15,180 nt of DNA, taken from Oribacterium sp. (GTDB lineage Bacteria > Bacillota_A > Clostridia > Lachnospirales > Lachnospiraceae). Under the pieces are notes generated by a model. The model worked only from the letters and a program-made list of their open reading frames with translations. It was not told where the DNA came from and made no database searches. Made by a program: the position numbers and the translations under genes. This document shows positions 7,112-14,843 of this stretch, piece by piece. The stretch covers positions 1 to 15,180 of the forward strand of contig JAGAXP010000209.1 of assembly GCA_017940955.1 (NCBI GenBank), written 5' to 3'. The first letter of the stretch is position 1; each line of letters opens with the position of its first letter.

Positions 7112-7984
7112 TTAATCTCCAAGCAGATTCTTCAGAAGAATGTGATGCTTACGAAGGGCCTGTCCTACCTCATAGCCCTCATCATACTTATCAGCACCTT
7201 CATATTCACTTAACAGATAACCATCATACCCGTTATCCTGCATAACCTTAATGATTTCAGGATAAGGAATTGTTGTCTCTTTAAAATCATCGCTCATGTT
7301 AATGAATTTTGCATGACAGCAATAAATGTAAGGAAGAAGCGGGATAATGTCTTCGGGCTTGTTTGGTGTGTAGTTAGGGTCAACCCATTCACCTTCCTTG
7401 AACTCTGTACGGAATACAGAGAAATCGATATTGAGGCCGAAGTTCTTTGTGCCTGTCTCCTTAATGAAATCAACAAAATCCGTAACAAGCTTACCCTTAA
7501 GATTTGAAGGTGTATGGATTTCCGGGCACATCTTTATGCCAAGCTCCTCCGCAAGAGGAAGGGCGCCCTTAATGATCTCTCTCCAGTTAAGCACCGGCTC
7601 AAGAAGATCATTGATAACCGGCATCTTTGTTCTCATAACTGTAAAACCAAGTCTGTGGGCAAGACGGATATCTCTCTTAAGCATCTCAACAGATTCCTCA
7701 GTCGTGAGATCTCTGTCCCCGAGAACATGTGAGTCGATCCAGTTGCCGTACTCCACAGGAACGATCTCATATTTGTCGCAGAGTCTGTGCCAGTTCTCTA
7801 CCCATTCATCTGTAGGATAGGGATAGTTTTCGATATGAGTGTTTGCAAGAATCTCTATACCGTGTGCACCCATGTCATGCAAATCCTCAAAACAGTCTTC
7901 CAGTGTCTTTGTAAGTCCGAACTCTGCTGAGTAGCTGTATAAAGCAACTCCTCTCTTTGGACCTTTTCTATCATACTTATACAT
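7112..7984 (-). CDS. TIM-barrel protein, C-glycoside deglycosidase large (alpha) subunit-like
   Basis: A 290-residue cytoplasmic member of the xylose-isomerase-like TIM-barrel (AP_endonuc_2) superfamily. The N-terminus [16 protein letters not shown] (8-23) and the stretch [19 protein letters not shown] (142-160) resemble the large subunits of C-glycoside deglycosidases such as DfgA and CarB. Likely metal ligands, by comparison with the fold, are Glu155 (in PEIH), Asp187 (NID), His224 (CCHAKF) and Glu260 (LLSEYEG); His157 could act as acid/base. Those enzymes split the C-C bond of a 3-keto C-glycoside by elimination, freeing the aglycone. ATG 7984 has AAGGAG 7 bases upstream; the longer frame to 8035 overlaps the symporter gene and lacks a ribosome site. 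It lies 25 bases after the symporter gene and 105 bases before its DUF6379 partner. An ordinary sugar isomerase is the alternative, made less likely by that partner. Confidence 0.82.
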   Translation of the reverse strand: MYKYDRKGPKRGVALYSYSAEFGLTKTLEDCFEDLHDMGAHGIEILANTHIENYPYPTDEWVENWHRLCDKYEIVPVEYGNWIDSHVLGDRDLTTEESVEMLKRDIRLAHRLGFTVMRTKMPVINDLLEPVLNWREIIKGALPLAEELGIKMCPEIHTPSNLKGKLVTDFVDFIKETGTKNFGLNIDFSVFRTEFKEGEWVDPNYTPNKPEDIIPLLPYIYCCHAKFINMSDDFKETTIPYPEIIKVMQDNGYDGYLLSEYEGADKYDEGYEVGQALRKHHILLKNLLGD

Positions 7985-8009
7985 TGTTTTTCTCCTTGTT
8001 ATTCTAAAA

Positions 8010-9428
8010 TTACATTGCCTTTGCTGTCTCAACAAATTCTGCAGTTACTTCTCCATTACAGCTTTTTCCGCTGTGTCTTCCGGCAAGCTGCTCTCTGATT
8101 TCATCAGCCTGAGCGTCTGTCATATCCCAAAGCAGACATGCTGAAGCTGAAACCACAAACAATATTGCGGGAATAAGATTAACTGTTACATTGATTCCTC
8201 TAAGAGCCTCAGCAGTCTGCTGAGCATTTGCAACATATCCGAAGGCGCTCATTATCATGATGCCGAAGGCGCCTCCGATGGCATTACCAAGCTTTGTTGC
8301 AAGACCGTAGGTTGCGTAAGCTGTTCCGTCTGTACGGACTCCGCTCTTAAGCTCCATATAGTCAACCGAGTCTGAAACCATTGAAAGACTCATAGGGAAA
8401 CCTACATTAAAGAGACCGAAGATAATGTCTCCTGCAAGCACCATTTTTATGTTGTCAAAAGGTGCCAGATACATGATGAAGAGACCGACCGCCTGGATCG
8501 CCATGGCAACCATGAGGACATTTCTCTTTCCATATTTCCTTGCAAAGAAAGGAACAAAGAATGAACCGATGATTCCTCCGATGGAAGGGATCGTCATGAT
8601 AAGACCGATCATTGTGAAGGAACCGAGGCAGTAGATCACATAATAGGCTGTAACTGCGATACGGCCCATGAAGGCTGTCATCTGAAGTACCATGATAAGT
8701 GTGATGATCATAAGGTACTTATTGTTTACAAGGTTTGATATCGTTTCCTTAAAGGAAAATCCTCTTACCTCTTCATTTACAGGCTGAATGACTTCCTTTC
8801 CGGTAAGTGCAACGATCAGGAACATCGGAACAGCTATGATTCCGTAAATGATAGCAACCATCATATAACCGTGTCCGTCAGCAACCTGTGCGCCTTCGGC
8901 TGAGAACTTGAGAGCAAGACCTGCGGAAAATCCGTTTACGATGACCATACCGAGATTCATTCCGATATTTCTGAAGGTGTTGATGACATTTCTCTGATCG
9001 GCATCCTCGGTCATTACGCCTGCCAGTGCGCCGTAAGGAATATTTACAAGTGTGTAGATCATACCTGCGATGATGTAGGTTGCCGCTGCCCAGATAACAC
9101 CTGCTGTGCTGTTTCCTCCGAAGGGATTAACGAATGTAAGTACACTGAAAAGTGCAAGGAACGGAGCGCCGAAGGCGATATACGGTCTGAACCTTCCGAA
9201 CTTTGAACGTGTTCTCTCTGCAATGGCTCCCATCATAGGATCATTAATCGCATCCCATATTCTGGCCAGCATCATGATCACTGTTACCGCCAGTGGTGCG
9301 AGACCTACTATATCCGTGTAGTAAATTGTCAGATATGAACCCACATAGGTCCATACAAATTGTGATGCCAGGTCTCCGAGACCATAGCAAACCATGCCTA
9401 AGCGTGAAGCTTTCTTTTTTTTCTCCAT
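8010..9428 (-). CDS. GPH-family glycoside/sugar:cation symporter (MFS)
   Basis: A 472-residue integral membrane protein with about twelve hydrophobic spans. The loop after span 2 has [26 protein letters not shown] (59-84), the classic glycoside-pentoside-hexuronide (MelB-like) motif with Asp59, Asn62, Asp63, Pro64 and Arg81. [19 protein letters not shown] and [20 protein letters not shown] are further family blocks. It would import a sugar or intact glycoside with a cation. Start: the frame reaches a TTG at 9446, but GGGG (9437-9440) sits 8 bases before ATG 9428, giving MEKKKKAS as N-terminus. It is the first gene of the operon with the deglycosidase-like pair, 25 bases downstream, which implies that its cargo is the substrate of that pair. 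The C-terminal tail is polar and cytoplasmic. Confidence 0.92.
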   Translation of the reverse strand: MEKKKKASRLGMVCYGLGDLASQFVWTYVGSYLTIYYTDIVGLAPLAVTVIMMLARIWDAINDPMMGAIAERTRSKFGRFRPYIAFGAPFLALFSVLTFVNPFGGNSTAGVIWAAATYIIAGMIYTLVNIPYGALAGVMTEDADQRNVINTFRNIGMNLGMVIVNGFSAGLALKFSAEGAQVADGHGYMMVAIIYGIIAVPMFLIVALTGKEVIQPVNEEVRGFSFKETISNLVNNKYLMIITLIMVLQMTAFMGRIAVTAYYVIYCLGSFTMIGLIMTIPSIGGIIGSFFVPFFARKYGKRNVLMVAMAIQAVGLFIMYLAPFDNIKMVLAGDIIFGLFNVGFPMSLSMVSDSVDYMELKSGVRTDGTAYATYGLATKLGNAIGGAFGIMIMSAFGYVANAQQTAEALRGINVTVNLIPAILFVVSASACLLWDMTDAQADEIREQLAGRHSGKSCNGEVTAEFVETAKAM

Positions 9429-9536
9429 AGCTGATACCCCTATCAATATTTTTCTCCCGGTAAGAACTTTTTTGCCAAAAATGTTTCTTAAGATGATTGT
9501 ATTTTAGGCGGATTTTAACAACGATTCTTTTCATAT

Positions 9537-9566
9537 ATTTAAAATCTCTTGCTATGAATTGCACAA
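9537..9566 (-). promoter_or_regulatory. Possible promoter of the symporter/deglycosidase operon
   Basis: On the minus strand TTGTGC (9561-9566), 18 bases, then TTAAAT (9537-9542). It starts just past the AraC gene terminator and would leave a leader of about 100 bases. The boxes are imperfect, so an alternative is possible. Confidence 0.3.
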
Positions 9567-9576
9567 AAGTCACAAA

Positions 9577-9627
9577 ACAAAGAAAGGATGCAACAGATTC
9601 ATATCATCTGTTGCATCCTTTCTTTGT
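9577..9627 (-). terminator. Intrinsic terminator of the AraC-GH39 gene
   Basis: A perfect 22-base stem (9577-9598 with 9606-9627) and a 7-base loop lie 57 bases past the stop codon at 9685. On the minus strand the stem runs into a T-rich tract (TTTGTTTTGTGACTTTT). It isolates the regulator gene from the symporter operon. Confidence 0.9.
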
Positions 9628-9684
9628 CACTTTAAATCCCGGCATGCAGCGTCAGCATTTCGCGGCGAAACAGACTTACATCAC

Positions 9685-12153
9685 TTATGTCCTGAAAATA
9701 TGTATAATGCTTATCTCGTGGGGCTCCAGCTTCAATTCCAGCTCCATTATATCCCCTTCTCTTGAAAGAGAATAAATACTCTGGCTCAGATTCGGAAGAC
9801 ATATAGCCTCAAGATATTTGATATCCTGTCTGGTAAGTCTGGTGTTGAACTGGAGTTTACTCCACTCACCAAGTATGCTTCCGCTGCTGTTGTTCATGCT
9901 TCTTCTCTTTACGCAGTACTCGCCGGGTGCTCCGATATTTTTGAGCTTTATCAGGAGATTAAGCTCCTTCTCATCCTCAAAAATCATAGGTCGGTTCTCA
10001 AGTATATCCACATCCTCGTCCTGCATAAGATAATTTTCCCTGAACCACGAAAAATTATGACATACTATGTAAATGTCTCCGTTTTCCTTTCTGCTGATTA
10101 TAAACTTATCAGTCCGGTCAATAACATATTCACCTAGCTGATTCATGAAATCTATGGCATAGTAGGCAGGCTTACGTATGGTATCTTTTGTAAGGAGTCC
10201 GATACCTCCATTGGCGATTCCCACTGTATCCATATAGCTGCTTATCCAGTCGGAAGCACACATTACATTGATGGTATCAACTTTATCATAAACATTTATA
10301 AGCTTCCTCACCATATACGCTGCTCTGAAACAGCTGTCATTCAATGCATTTCTGTTGGATATTGAATTGTTCCATTCCGTAATATAGGTTTTTGCATATT
10401 CCATTCCGGTGGATTTCATGAAGGCTTTGATTTTTTCAACCTGTAACTCTTCACAATCACTGCTTTGGGAAATGATCATCATCCTATTGGTCTTATTATC
10501 TTCTGCCGGCAACTCATCTGCTGTTTCAATTTCTGAAGCCGATGGCAGAAGGCTCTCGGACGGTGCCTCATAAGGGAACAGAATGAATGAAACAAAATCA
10601 GGCTTGATGTTGTTCTCAAGGCATTTTGCAAAAAACTCTCTGAGATAAGCCTCATCATAGGTGATAACACTTCCTATACCGCCAATTTCTGCACCGGGGA
10701 TTTTGGAACGGATAGTTTCATAGAAAAACTTAAAGGCATTGAAAAAATCATAATCTCCCTTATAGATGCCCTGCTCCGGATGCCTCGATTCATGCCAGTT
10801 ATCCCTGGGAAGCTCAAAGAACCATGTTGAAACCACTCCAAGTCCGTACCTTGAAACGATATGTGTGAGAAAATCCTCCAGCAGACTTTCCCAGGCTTCT
10901 CTTGAAACGAAATCAATGTACTCTTCATTATAAAATATAGGTTTATTCTCTGAACTAAGCGCAACTTCCGGTCTTCTTCCGAAATCAAGAAAGAGCTGCA
11001 AGTGATGCTGTACAAAAAAATCAAGAACCTGGTCAACGGTGTCATAATTATATACTCCGATGCTTTTGCCATCGAAAAGCATCATCTTTCTGCTGAAAAC
11101 ACTCCACACCCGGAAATATCTGAAATGCAGATGCTCATTTATAAAAAGCGTATGATACTGCATGTTCGCCTTGGTAAGATCGCTCATGGCGCCGACATTC
11201 ATTATCCTGTTCCAGGTTTTTTCGTACTTTACCCCGGGCTTCTCTTTTAAATCCACCAGTGCACTAAAGCTTTTCTCTCCTCTTACCTTTTTATAGCCCT
11301 TCTCCTTAAGCTCTTCACGGATATCCTCTTCTGTGTTTTCCTCGATCACCTCTTCAGGAATGCTTTCCTCCTGAAATTTCTTTCTGTAATCCGTAGGGGC
11401 GATGCCCATGACCTTTCTGAAGGAACGGTTAAAAGAAGCGGAATTGGCAAAGCCGCAGGTAAGTGCGATCTGAGTCACGGTCTGCTTTGTGGATCTTAAG
11501 AGCTGCAGAGAAGACTGCACCCTTAACTGCATTACATAGTCAGCAAAGTAAACCCCCGTATGCTTTTTGAAAATTCTCGAAAGTGTGGATGCGGAAACAA
11601 ACATACTGTCCGCAAGCTCATTCAGATTGATATCTCTGTCAAGATTGGAGAGTATATACTGCATCATCTCCCTCATGCGGGCATCTGCTTCGGTTTCCTC
11701 ATCCGCCAGATCATTGACCTCCAACTGATAATTCTCCACCAGACAGTCAAGCAGCTTCAGCATGAGGCTTGCATTATATGCAGAACTCTTATGGGAATCC
11801 TCGGTATATTCTGCTGTAAGCTCAAACAAAATATCCCTTAGATCCCGGTAGGAATGGCTCATATCAACAACAGAATTACAGTAGAACATCATCCTGCTGT
11901 TTTTCAGGATATCCGACATAAGCTGCATGGGATAAACAGCAATTCCATACAGGGCATCGGTACAATCCACGATCTCGTATTCGGTTCCGGGGTTTATCAG
12001 TATAATGTCTTCTTCCGTCATTCTGAAATCCTCATCCCGGTAACGGACGGTCATTTTTCCTTCCAGCAGAAAGAGGATCATCATTTCCACCTGTCTGGAT
12101 GCTTCATTCTTAACAGCTCTTTTTACGGTATAGCTTAAATTCTTTGTTTCCAT
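9685..12153 (-). CDS. AraC-family regulator fused to a GH39-like domain
   Basis: An 822-residue three-part protein. Residues 1 to about 95 look like a cupin sensing domain (DIILINPGTEYEIV at 49-62). Residues about 158-260 are an AraC double helix-turn-helix, with INLNELADSMFVSASTLSRIFKKHTG and TVTQIALTCGFANSASFNRSFRKVMG. A charged linker leads to a GH39-like barrel and C-terminal beta domain (about 305-822). The barrel keeps the nucleophile Glu593 in YITEWNNS, but the usual WNEPN acid/base site reads P-R-D-N-W at 449-453, so the acid/base Glu is Asp451 and its preceding Asn is Arg. The domain therefore more likely senses a glycoside than hydrolyses it. No signal peptide: a cytoplasmic transcription factor. 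A stop codon lies two codons above ATG 12153, fixing the start; the only Shine-Dalgarno-like site, AAGGAG, is about 16 bases away. It probably activates the flanking operons. Confidence 0.88.
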   Translation of the reverse strand: METKNLSYTVKRAVKNEASRQVEMMILFLLEGKMTVRYRDEDFRMTEEDIILINPGTEYEIVDCTDALYGIAVYPMQLMSDILKNSRMMFYCNSVVDMSHSYRDLRDILFELTAEYTEDSHKSSAYNASLMLKLLDCLVENYQLEVNDLADEETEADARMREMMQYILSNLDRDINLNELADSMFVSASTLSRIFKKHTGVYFADYVMQLRVQSSLQLLRSTKQTVTQIALTCGFANSASFNRSFRKVMGIAPTDYRKKFQEESIPEEVIEENTEEDIREELKEKGYKKVRGEKSFSALVDLKEKPGVKYEKTWNRIMNVGAMSDLTKANMQYHTLFINEHLHFRYFRVWSVFSRKMMLFDGKSIGVYNYDTVDQVLDFFVQHHLQLFLDFGRRPEVALSSENKPIFYNEEYIDFVSREAWESLLEDFLTHIVSRYGLGVVSTWFFELPRDNWHESRHPEQGIYKGDYDFFNAFKFFYETIRSKIPGAEIGGIGSVITYDEAYLREFFAKCLENNIKPDFVSFILFPYEAPSESLLPSASEIETADELPAEDNKTNRMMIISQSSDCEELQVEKIKAFMKSTGMEYAKTYITEWNNSISNRNALNDSCFRAAYMVRKLINVYDKVDTINVMCASDWISSYMDTVGIANGGIGLLTKDTIRKPAYYAIDFMNQLGEYVIDRTDKFIISRKENGDIYIVCHNFSWFRENYLMQDEDVDILENRPMIFEDEKELNLLIKLKNIGAPGEYCVKRRSMNNSSGSILGEWSKLQFNTRLTRQDIKYLEAICLPNLSQSIYSLSREGDIMELELKLEPHEISIIHIFRT

Positions 12154-12169
12154 ATGTTATCAGAAAGTA

Positions 12170-12176
12170 CTCCTTG
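12170..12176 (-). promoter_or_regulatory. Ribosome binding site of the regulator gene with unusually long spacing
   Basis: AAGGAGT is the only good match upstream of ATG 12153 but lies about 15-16 bases away, against 7-10 for the other genes here. Because an in-frame stop lies just before ATG 12153, no earlier start is possible. Weak translation of the regulator is the likely result. Confidence 0.5.
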
Positions 12177-12203
12177 AACAAAAATCTCTTCAACGATATC
12201 TCG

Positions 12204-12232
12204 ATGATAGCATATTTAAAGAAAATGTAACA
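12204..12232 (-). promoter_or_regulatory. Promoter of the AraC-GH39 gene
   Basis: On the minus strand TGTTAC (12227-12232), a 17-base spacer, then TATCAT (12204-12209). The -10 box carries the extended TG one base upstream (TGCTATCAT). This gives a leader of about 44 bases before ATG 12153. Confidence 0.55.
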
Positions 12233-12238
12233 GTTTAG

Positions 12239-12315
12239 CCGGTGGTCCCCGGTGATTGGGTTCGTTGGGCATTTTCCCAAAACCTCCAACGGACCACGTC
12301 CCCGGGGATCACCGG
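12239..12315. repeat. Long imperfect palindrome with nested stem (repeat element or structured RNA)
   Basis: Outer arms of 14 bases (12239-12252 and 12302-12315) pair with a single G-U-type mismatch. Inside, a 10-base stem (12259-12268 with 12286-12295) has one G-U pair. A competing small hairpin (TTGGG 12265-12269 with CCCAA 12276-12280) is also possible. It is far richer in G and C than its surroundings and has no T-run, so it is not an intrinsic terminator. It sits directly above the regulator promoter. I could not match it to a known riboswitch. Confidence 0.6.
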
Positions 12316-12390
12316 ATGAATTGTCACCCCAAAGTGCCCGTGAATATTATAATGCTGTGTCGGGATATAAATGAGCCGACGGGAAGTACG

Positions 12391-12420
12391 AAAAAAACGG
12401 GGATGAAATTTCATCCCCGT
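12391..12420 (-). terminator. Intrinsic terminator of the isomerase/oxidoreductase operon
   Basis: A perfect 24-base palindrome (12397-12420) with GC-rich outer pairs is followed on the minus strand by seven T residues (12391-12397). It lies 20 bases past the oxidoreductase stop codon. This is a textbook intrinsic terminator. Confidence 0.95.
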
Positions 12421-12440
12421 CTGTATGACGTATTCCGGGC

Positions 12441-13718
12441 TTAAGCCTTATAGTCATCAAAATCATATTTAATTGTACCGAAAGGTGTCTCCTGCTCACG
12501 TATAGCGATGGACTTTGACATTGCCCTGATCTCATCGGCAGTAACAGAACGTCCGAGCTCGTTAGAAAGAACAACACCTTCTGAAAGGAATGCAGTCTGC
12601 ATTGCGATATAAGGTGAGTCGATTCTCGTCTCATCGGTAAGCTCTCCGCGAAGGTATGAATACCAGTGGAGCTGGTTGTCATTGAACTTCTCCATCTCAG
12701 GATTGAGAGCAAGCTCCTGCATTCCGGTCACATCACCGATCGCACACTCAAGCTTGGTATCGAAAAGACGACCCTTCTCATCAACTCCGAAGTACTGAAG
12801 TCTGGGCTTCTGGAGCTCTCCTCCGCCAACGATGTTTCCTCCCTCAGGAACAGCCATAGGTCCGCCTGTCTGGTCAACATCTGTGAACTTAAGTCCGCCG
12901 AGAGAACCTGCGATAAAGCTTGAACCGATCTCATCCATGTGGATAGCCCAGTCCTCATAGATGTCCATTGAAAGACCATTCTTGAAACGTGCGATGGCAA
13001 CAGAAAGATCCTCAACAGGTGTATGGCAGTTTACGGCATCATCTATTCTCTTATCTCTCCAGTAATCACAGGTTGTTGTTCCGTATACGCTCTCAAGCTC
13101 AGGCATACCCATTACATAGAGCATCTGTGCGATATGATAGATTCCAAGGTCAAAGAGAGGTCCGTGTACGCCAACCTTCGGATCTACGAAATCACGACTG
13201 AAAAAAGGCATATCGTAACCGGGACGTCCCTGACGTCTGTGTCCCACACTTCTTGCGTGATAGATCTTACCAAGCTTTCCGTCAGCGATCATTTCCTTTG
13301 CGATTCTTGTCTGAGGATTGTAGATGGAGCTGATCTGAATAGCCAGCTTCTTTCCGTACTTCTTCTGTGCATCATAGAGGATCTTTGCATCAGCGTAGCT
13401 TGCTGACATCGGCTTCTCTGAGTAGCAATCAAAGCCTGCTGCCATAACGGCTGTTGCAACAGATGTGTGAAGATTGTTGTGTACACATACTTCAACCTCA
13501 TCAATATCATCTCTCTTCAGCATCTCTCTGAAGTCCTGATAAAGATCCTTCTCATCTATGCCATACTGCTTTCCGAAGGCTTCAAGCCTGGCCTTATCGA
13601 TTTCAGCAGCAGCTACAACCTTAAGGTTCTGGCCGCGCTTCTGTAAATTCCTGATAACTGTCATGTGTCTGTGGGAAATCATTCCTGTTCCGATGATTGC
13701 GATTCTTATCTCTTTCAT
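12441..13718 (-). CDS. Gfo/Idh/MocA-family oxidoreductase, larger form
   Basis: A 425-residue cytoplasmic dehydrogenase. The Rossmann motif is IAIIGTGMISHRH (residues 6-18); EKP lies at 101-103; FDLGIYHIAQML (189-200) gives the family's D-x-G-x-x-H (Asp190, His195). It is about 70 residues longer than the other family member in the window, with an insertion around 160-190 (HRRQGRPGYDMPFFSRD) and a longer C-terminal region rich in Gly. Such enlarged members often act on glycosides rather than free sugars, which fits a role in oxidising the sugar C3 before bond cleavage, as DgpA does for puerarin. That role is inference. ATG 13718 has AGGAG (13728-13732) 9 bases upstream. It follows the isomerase-like gene by 98 bases and ends in a strong terminator. 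Confidence 0.9.
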   Translation of the reverse strand: MKEIRIAIIGTGMISHRHMTVIRNLQKRGQNLKVVAAAEIDKARLEAFGKQYGIDEKDLYQDFREMLKRDDIDEVEVCVHNNLHTSVATAVMAAGFDCYSEKPMSASYADAKILYDAQKKYGKKLAIQISSIYNPQTRIAKEMIADGKLGKIYHARSVGHRRQGRPGYDMPFFSRDFVDPKVGVHGPLFDLGIYHIAQMLYVMGMPELESVYGTTTCDYWRDKRIDDAVNCHTPVEDLSVAIARFKNGLSMDIYEDWAIHMDEIGSSFIAGSLGGLKFTDVDQTGGPMAVPEGGNIVGGGELQKPRLQYFGVDEKGRLFDTKLECAIGDVTGMQELALNPEMEKFNDNQLHWYSYLRGELTDETRIDSPYIAMQTAFLSEGVVLSNELGRSVTADEIRAMSKSIAIREQETPFGTIKYDFDDYKA

Positions 13719-13764
13719 TTTTATATTCTCCTAAATAATGTATATAATCTTTTGCTTCATTCGA

Positions 13765-13783
13765 AATGTCATATTGTGACATT
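13765..13783. other. Small inverted repeat between the isomerase and oxidoreductase genes
   Basis: AATGTCA (13765-13771) and TGACATT (13777-13783) are perfect 7-base arms, extended by three more pairs after one mismatch. It lies in the 98-base gap within the operon. No T-run follows, so a processing or stability hairpin, or an operator for the second gene, is possible. Confidence 0.35.
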
Positions 13784-13816
13784 CCGATCATCAGGTTACT
13801 GAAAGCTCTGTATAAT

Positions 13817-14656
13817 TTACCAACCTAAAATTCTCAGATACTCTCTGCTTCTTCTTGCACACTCAAGGGGCTCTGTTTCGTAATGCTCATCCTGCTCAAC
13901 GATCACCCACTGTGCGTTTGACTCAACTGCTGCATTAAGCACCGGCTCCCAGATCATCATTCCGAATCCTACCGGTCTGAAGCCAAAGTAACCTGTCTCA
14001 CCCTCATCCTCTTTGCTGTCAATGCCGATGAGCTTGTACATGTTTTTAACCTCACCCTGCTTGATATAGTCCTTTAAATGAACTACAGGGATTCTGTCCT
14101 TATACTTCTTTACAAAGCCCTCTGCATCAGAGGTTGCAACCTGACACCAGCAGGTATCAAGCTCTGACATAAGATTGTCATGAGGGATAGCCTCAAACAT
14201 TTCATCGTATCCCCATTTGCCGTTATCCATCTTCACAAACTCGAAATCGTGATTGTGATAGAGGAAGGTCATGCCTGCATCGTGTATCTTCTGTCCGATT
14301 TCATTTAATAGCGGGAGGAATTTCTTAAAGCCTTCGGGATTTGCAGGACGGTATTCCTCTGACATATAAGGCATTACAAGATACTTAACACCGATTTTTT
14401 TGTAATCCGCGATGATGCCATCGATGTTCTCCATCATTTCCGCAAAGGCAACATGGGCGCTTATGGGAATGAGTCCTACCTCATCAAGTGTTTCCTTTAT
14501 ATACTCTGGTGTATGTCCGTAAAGGCCGGCAAGCTCCACACCGTCATATCCGAGCTCCTTAACCTTCTGCATTACATTTTTAAAATTCTCAGGTGTGTTC
14601 TCCAAAAGATCTCTGAGACCGTATACCTGTATTCCTATGGGAAGTGTTTTTTTCAT
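13817..14656 (-). CDS. Sugar phosphate isomerase/epimerase-like TIM-barrel protein
   Basis: A 279-280-residue cytoplasmic protein of the xylose-isomerase-like TIM-barrel (AP_endonuc_2) superfamily, the one containing IolE, IolI and keto-sugar epimerases. Visible blocks are GYDGVELAGLYG (37-48), YHNHDFEF (134-141), SELDTCWCQV (165-174), VVHLKDY (192-198) and VIVEQDEHY (252-260). Likely metal ligands are Glu140, Asp168, His194 and Glu255, counted from the first Met. Proteins of this type isomerise, epimerise or dehydrate keto sugars and inosose, and some cleave 3-keto glycosides. Here it is the first gene of an operon with a Gfo/Idh/MocA oxidoreductase, a common pairing. Two ATGs are adjacent: AAGGAG (14664-14669) is 4 bases from ATG 14659 and 7 from ATG 14656, so the second is preferred slightly. 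It is distinct from the deglycosidase-like barrel at 7112-7984. Confidence 0.88.
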   Translation of the reverse strand: MKKTLPIGIQVYGLRDLLENTPENFKNVMQKVKELGYDGVELAGLYGHTPEYIKETLDEVGLIPISAHVAFAEMMENIDGIIADYKKIGVKYLVMPYMSEEYRPANPEGFKKFLPLLNEIGQKIHDAGMTFLYHNHDFEFVKMDNGKWGYDEMFEAIPHDNLMSELDTCWCQVATSDAEGFVKKYKDRIPVVHLKDYIKQGEVKNMYKLIGIDSKEDEGETGYFGFRPVGFGMMIWEPVLNAAVESNAQWVIVEQDEHYETEPLECARRSREYLRILGW

Positions 14657-14683
14657 CATTTATCTCCTTGAACATTCTTGATT

Positions 14684-14711
14684 TGTTTTCTCTGTTGATG
14701 AAACCATAATA
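14684..14711 (-). promoter_or_regulatory. Promoter -10 box and shared leader motif of the isomerase/oxidoreductase operon
   Basis: On the minus strand TATTAT (14706-14711), inside AGGTATTATGG, is the likely -10 box; the position 17 bases upstream (AATATT) is a poor -35. CAACAGAGAAAACA (14684-14697) follows, identical to the motif in front of the ABC transporter operon, which has a similar AGGTATCAT box. Confidence 0.45.
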
Positions 14712-14773
14712 CCTGATAAGGACCGGATAATATTTTCCGTTCTTTCGCAAACCTTTCCTGATATTGCATAATA

Positions 14774-14824
14774 AAAATAAAAATAAAAAAGCCGTGCAAC
14801 AAAAGATTCACTTCTGTTGCACGG
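14774..14824 (-). terminator. Second of two tandem terminators after the membrane protein gene
   Basis: Arms CCGTGCAACA (14792-14801) and TGTTGCACGG (14815-14824) pair perfectly, with three further pairs inside after one mismatch. On the minus strand a long T-rich run follows (complement of 14774-14790). The loop and stem resemble the terminator at 9577-9627. Confidence 0.9.
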
Positions 14825-14843
14825 AATTATCACGATCAGGCAT

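Noticed and set aside
7985..8035. Upstream extension of the deglycosidase-like large subunit into the symporter gene
   Set aside because: No ribosome site precedes it, while AAGGAG is well placed for ATG 7984.
9429..9446. TTG start for the symporter gene
   Set aside because: The ribosome site GGGG lies inside this extension and is well spaced for ATG 9428.
9577..9627. Operator for the symporter operon
   Set aside because: The perfect 22-base stem followed by a T-rich tract on the minus strand fits an intrinsic terminator of the regulator gene better.
12239..12315. tRNA, T-box or known riboswitch
   Set aside because: No anticodon arm, T-box sequence or recognisable aptamer core; only nested palindromes are visible.
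13817..14656. Second C-glycoside deglycosidase large subunit
   Set aside because: It shares the TIM-barrel fold but lacks the [15 protein letters not shown] N-terminus and has no DUF6379 partner beside it.
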